NCBI RefSeq assembly: GCF_018141005.1
Contig: NZ_CP046582.1
Location: forward strand, 3,844,001 to 3,908,000
Reading direction: 5' to 3'
Source of the DNA: Erwinia sp. E602
Lineage (GTDB): Bacteria > Pseudomonadota > Gammaproteobacteria > Enterobacterales > Enterobacteriaceae
Length of the DNA stretch: 64,000 nucleotides
Part shown: in pieces, positions 62,620-64,000 of the stretch
How positions within the stretch are numbered: the stretch's first letter is position 1
Layout of the letters: each line of letters begins with the position of its first letter
Position numbers and translations under genes: made by a program
The notes under the pieces: generated by a model
Databases searched by the model: none
Told to the model about the DNA's origin: nothing
Seen by the model: the letters and a program-made list of their open reading frames with translations, nothing else

Positions 62620-62686
62620 CAGAAATACTCCACTGTGCATGCAGGCCAGATGCCTGCCAGGTCATTATTCGACCATTGTTTGCGCT

Positions 62687-62715
62687 ATTATCTTATACCC
62701 AGGTATCGCAAGCAA
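62687..62715 (-). promoter_or_regulatory. possible erpA promoter
   Basis: On the minus strand TTGCTT (62710-62715), a 17-bp spacer and GATAAT (62687-62692) lie 68 nt before the erpA start. The hexamers are moderately good only. Confidence 0.4.
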
Positions 62716-62896
62716 GCGCAGGCTGTACCCGCCTGTGCGGTGGTAGCGATCAATGCCACCACGACCAGGCGCTTTGGCGCTGTAAACGCACGCAATCCCG
62801 GGCAGTTAAGGCGATGCGTAAGCCACGGCCTTTGGAATCGCTGCCATGTTCCCTTAGAATAGCCGGGTTTTTTTATGAATGATCAGGAGCCGTCAC

Positions 62897-64000
62897 ATGA
62901 GTAAGTCTGAAAACCTGTACGCTCAGGCGCAGCAGTTAATTCCCGGTGGCGTAAATTCGCCGGTGCGAGCCTTTACCGGCGTTGGCGGCGTGCCGCTGTT
63001 TATCGAGCGTGCCAACGGCGCTTACCTGTATGATGCGGACGGCAAAGCCTACGTTGACTACGTCGGTTCCTGGGGGCCGATGGTGCTGGGCCACAACCAC
63101 CCGGCGATCCGCAACGCGGTGATTGAAGCGGCCGAACGCGGCCTGAGCTTCGGCGCGCCGACCGAGATGGAAGTAAAAATGGCCGCGCTGGTCACCGAAC
63201 TGGTGCCGACAATGGACATGGTGCGGATGGTCAACTCCGGCACCGAAGCCACCATGAGCGCCATTCGCCTGGCGCGCGGCTTTACCGGTCGCGACAAAAT
63301 TATCAAATTCGAAGGCTGCTACCACGGCCACGCCGACTGTCTGCTGGTGAAAGCCGGCTCCGGCGCGCTGACCCTCGGCCAGCCCAACTCTCCGGGCGTA
63401 CCGGCGGATTTCGCTAAGCACACTCTGACCTGCACCTATAACGATCTGACCAGCGTCCGTGCGGCCTTTGAACAGTACCCGCAGGAGATCGCCTGCATCA
63501 TCGTTGAGCCGGTGGCCGGTAATATGAACTGCATCCCGCCGCTGCCGGACTTCCTGCCGGGCCTGCGCGCGCTGTGCGACGAGTTTGGCGCGCTGCTGAT
63601 CATCGACGAAGTGATGACCGGCTTCCGCGTGGCGCTGGCCGGTGCTCAGGCACACTACGGCGTGAAACCGGACCTGACCTGCCTGGGTAAAATCATCGGC
63701 GGCGGCATGCCGGTGGGAGCCTTCGGCGGCCGCCGCGAGGTGATGAACGCGCTGGCACCGACCGGACCGGTCTACCAGGCCGGTACGCTGTCCGGTAACC
63801 CGATCGCCATGGCGGCCGGCTTCGCCTGCCTGAGCGAAATCGCCAAACCCGGCAGCCACCAGACCCTGACCGAACTAACCACCCTGCTGGCAGAAGGCCT
63901 GCTGGCGGCGGCACAGGAAGAAAACATCCCGCTGGTGGTTAACCACGTCGGCGGCATGTTTGGCCTGTTCTTCACCGACGCGGAGACGGTCACCAGCTAC
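62897..64000 (+). CDS. hemL: glutamate-1-semialdehyde 2,1-aminomutase, partial
   Basis: The first 368 codons of HemL (426 aa in E. coli) are present before the window ends. It converts glutamate-1-semialdehyde to 5-aminolevulinate, the committed haem precursor. The start [20 protein letters not shown] is standard. The PLP lysine is K265 in [15 protein letters not shown], and the upstream DEVMTGFR carries the PLP-ring Asp. No disruption is seen. The last ~58 residues lie outside the window. Confidence 0.98.
   Translation, partial: MSKSENLYAQAQQLIPGGVNSPVRAFTGVGGVPLFIERANGAYLYDADGKAYVDYVGSWGPMVLGHNHPAIRNAVIEAAERGLSFGAPTEMEVKMAALVTELVPTMDMVRMVNSGTEATMSAIRLARGFTGRDKIIKFEGCYHGHADCLLVKAGSGALTLGQPNSPGVPADFAKHTLTCTYNDLTSVRAAFEQYPQEIACIIVEPVAGNMNCIPPLPDFLPGLRALCDEFGALLIIDEVMTGFRVALAGAQAHYGVKPDLTCLGKIIGGGMPVGAFGGRREVMNALAPTGPVYQAGTLSGNPIAMAAGFACLSEIAKPGSHQTLTELTTLLAEGLLAAAQEENIPLVVNHVGGMFGLFFTDAETVTSY

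Overview
The window is a chromosomal segment from a gamma-proteobacterium of the order Enterobacterales, most likely family Erwiniaceae (Erwinia/Pantoea type). The housekeeping proteins are close to their Escherichia coli counterparts throughout (YafD, RcsF, DnaE, BamA, GlnD, ErpA and others), and gene order is that of the E. coli 3.7 to 4.7 minute region read backwards. Several E. coli neighbours are absent at their usual places: dkgB/yafC, nlpE, cdaR, clcA and yadS. Taxonomy is inferred from content and order only.

Layout. 1-7 kb: yafD and a complete rRNA operon on the minus strand, with P1/P2 promoters, 16S, tRNA-Glu, 23S, 5S, tRNA-Asp and a terminator. An ERIC-like repeat sits in the 23S-5S spacer. 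7-15 kb: gmhB, the methionine importer metNIQ with a MetJ box, rcsF, trmO, proS, arfB-yaeQ, and yaeP-rof. 15-21 kb: a small cytochrome c gene, tilS with a long low-complexity insertion, a VOC-family gene, lysine decarboxylase, and an unrecognised Tat/lipoprotein-like gene. 21-40 kb: one long minus-strand block carrying the envelope and information-processing genes: accA, dnaE, rnhB, lpxB, lpxA, fabZ, lpxD, skp, bamA, rseP, cdsA, uppS, dxr, frr, pyrH, tsf and rpsB. 40-46 kb, plus strand: map, glnD, dapD and yaeH, with two intergenic repeat/palindrome elements around yaeH. 46-49.4 kb: degP (sigma-E type promoter) and dgt. 49.5-59.8 kb: a chaperone-usher fimbrial locus. 60-64 kb: mtnN-btuF, a small secreted protein, erpA, and hemL running off the right edge.

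The accessory centre of the window is the fimbrial locus (49.5-59.8 kb, minus strand). After a normal major pilin, chaperone and usher come four tandem pairs, each a ~170-residue pilin followed by a ~290-300-residue two-domain adhesin-like protein, and then two recombination remnants. The four adhesin-like proteins share a nearly constant C-terminal ~120 residues. Their N-terminal ~165 residues are highly divergent but keep one cysteine pair. Only the first pilin of the array has a full signal peptide; the later copies start inside it. Each later pilin frame lies exactly 30 nt after, and in frame with, the stop codon of the preceding adhesin gene. One adhesin gene has a homopolymer frameshift at its start. 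Together these suggest a recombining, possibly antigenically variable or phase-variable, tip-adhesin cassette array; that reading is inference.
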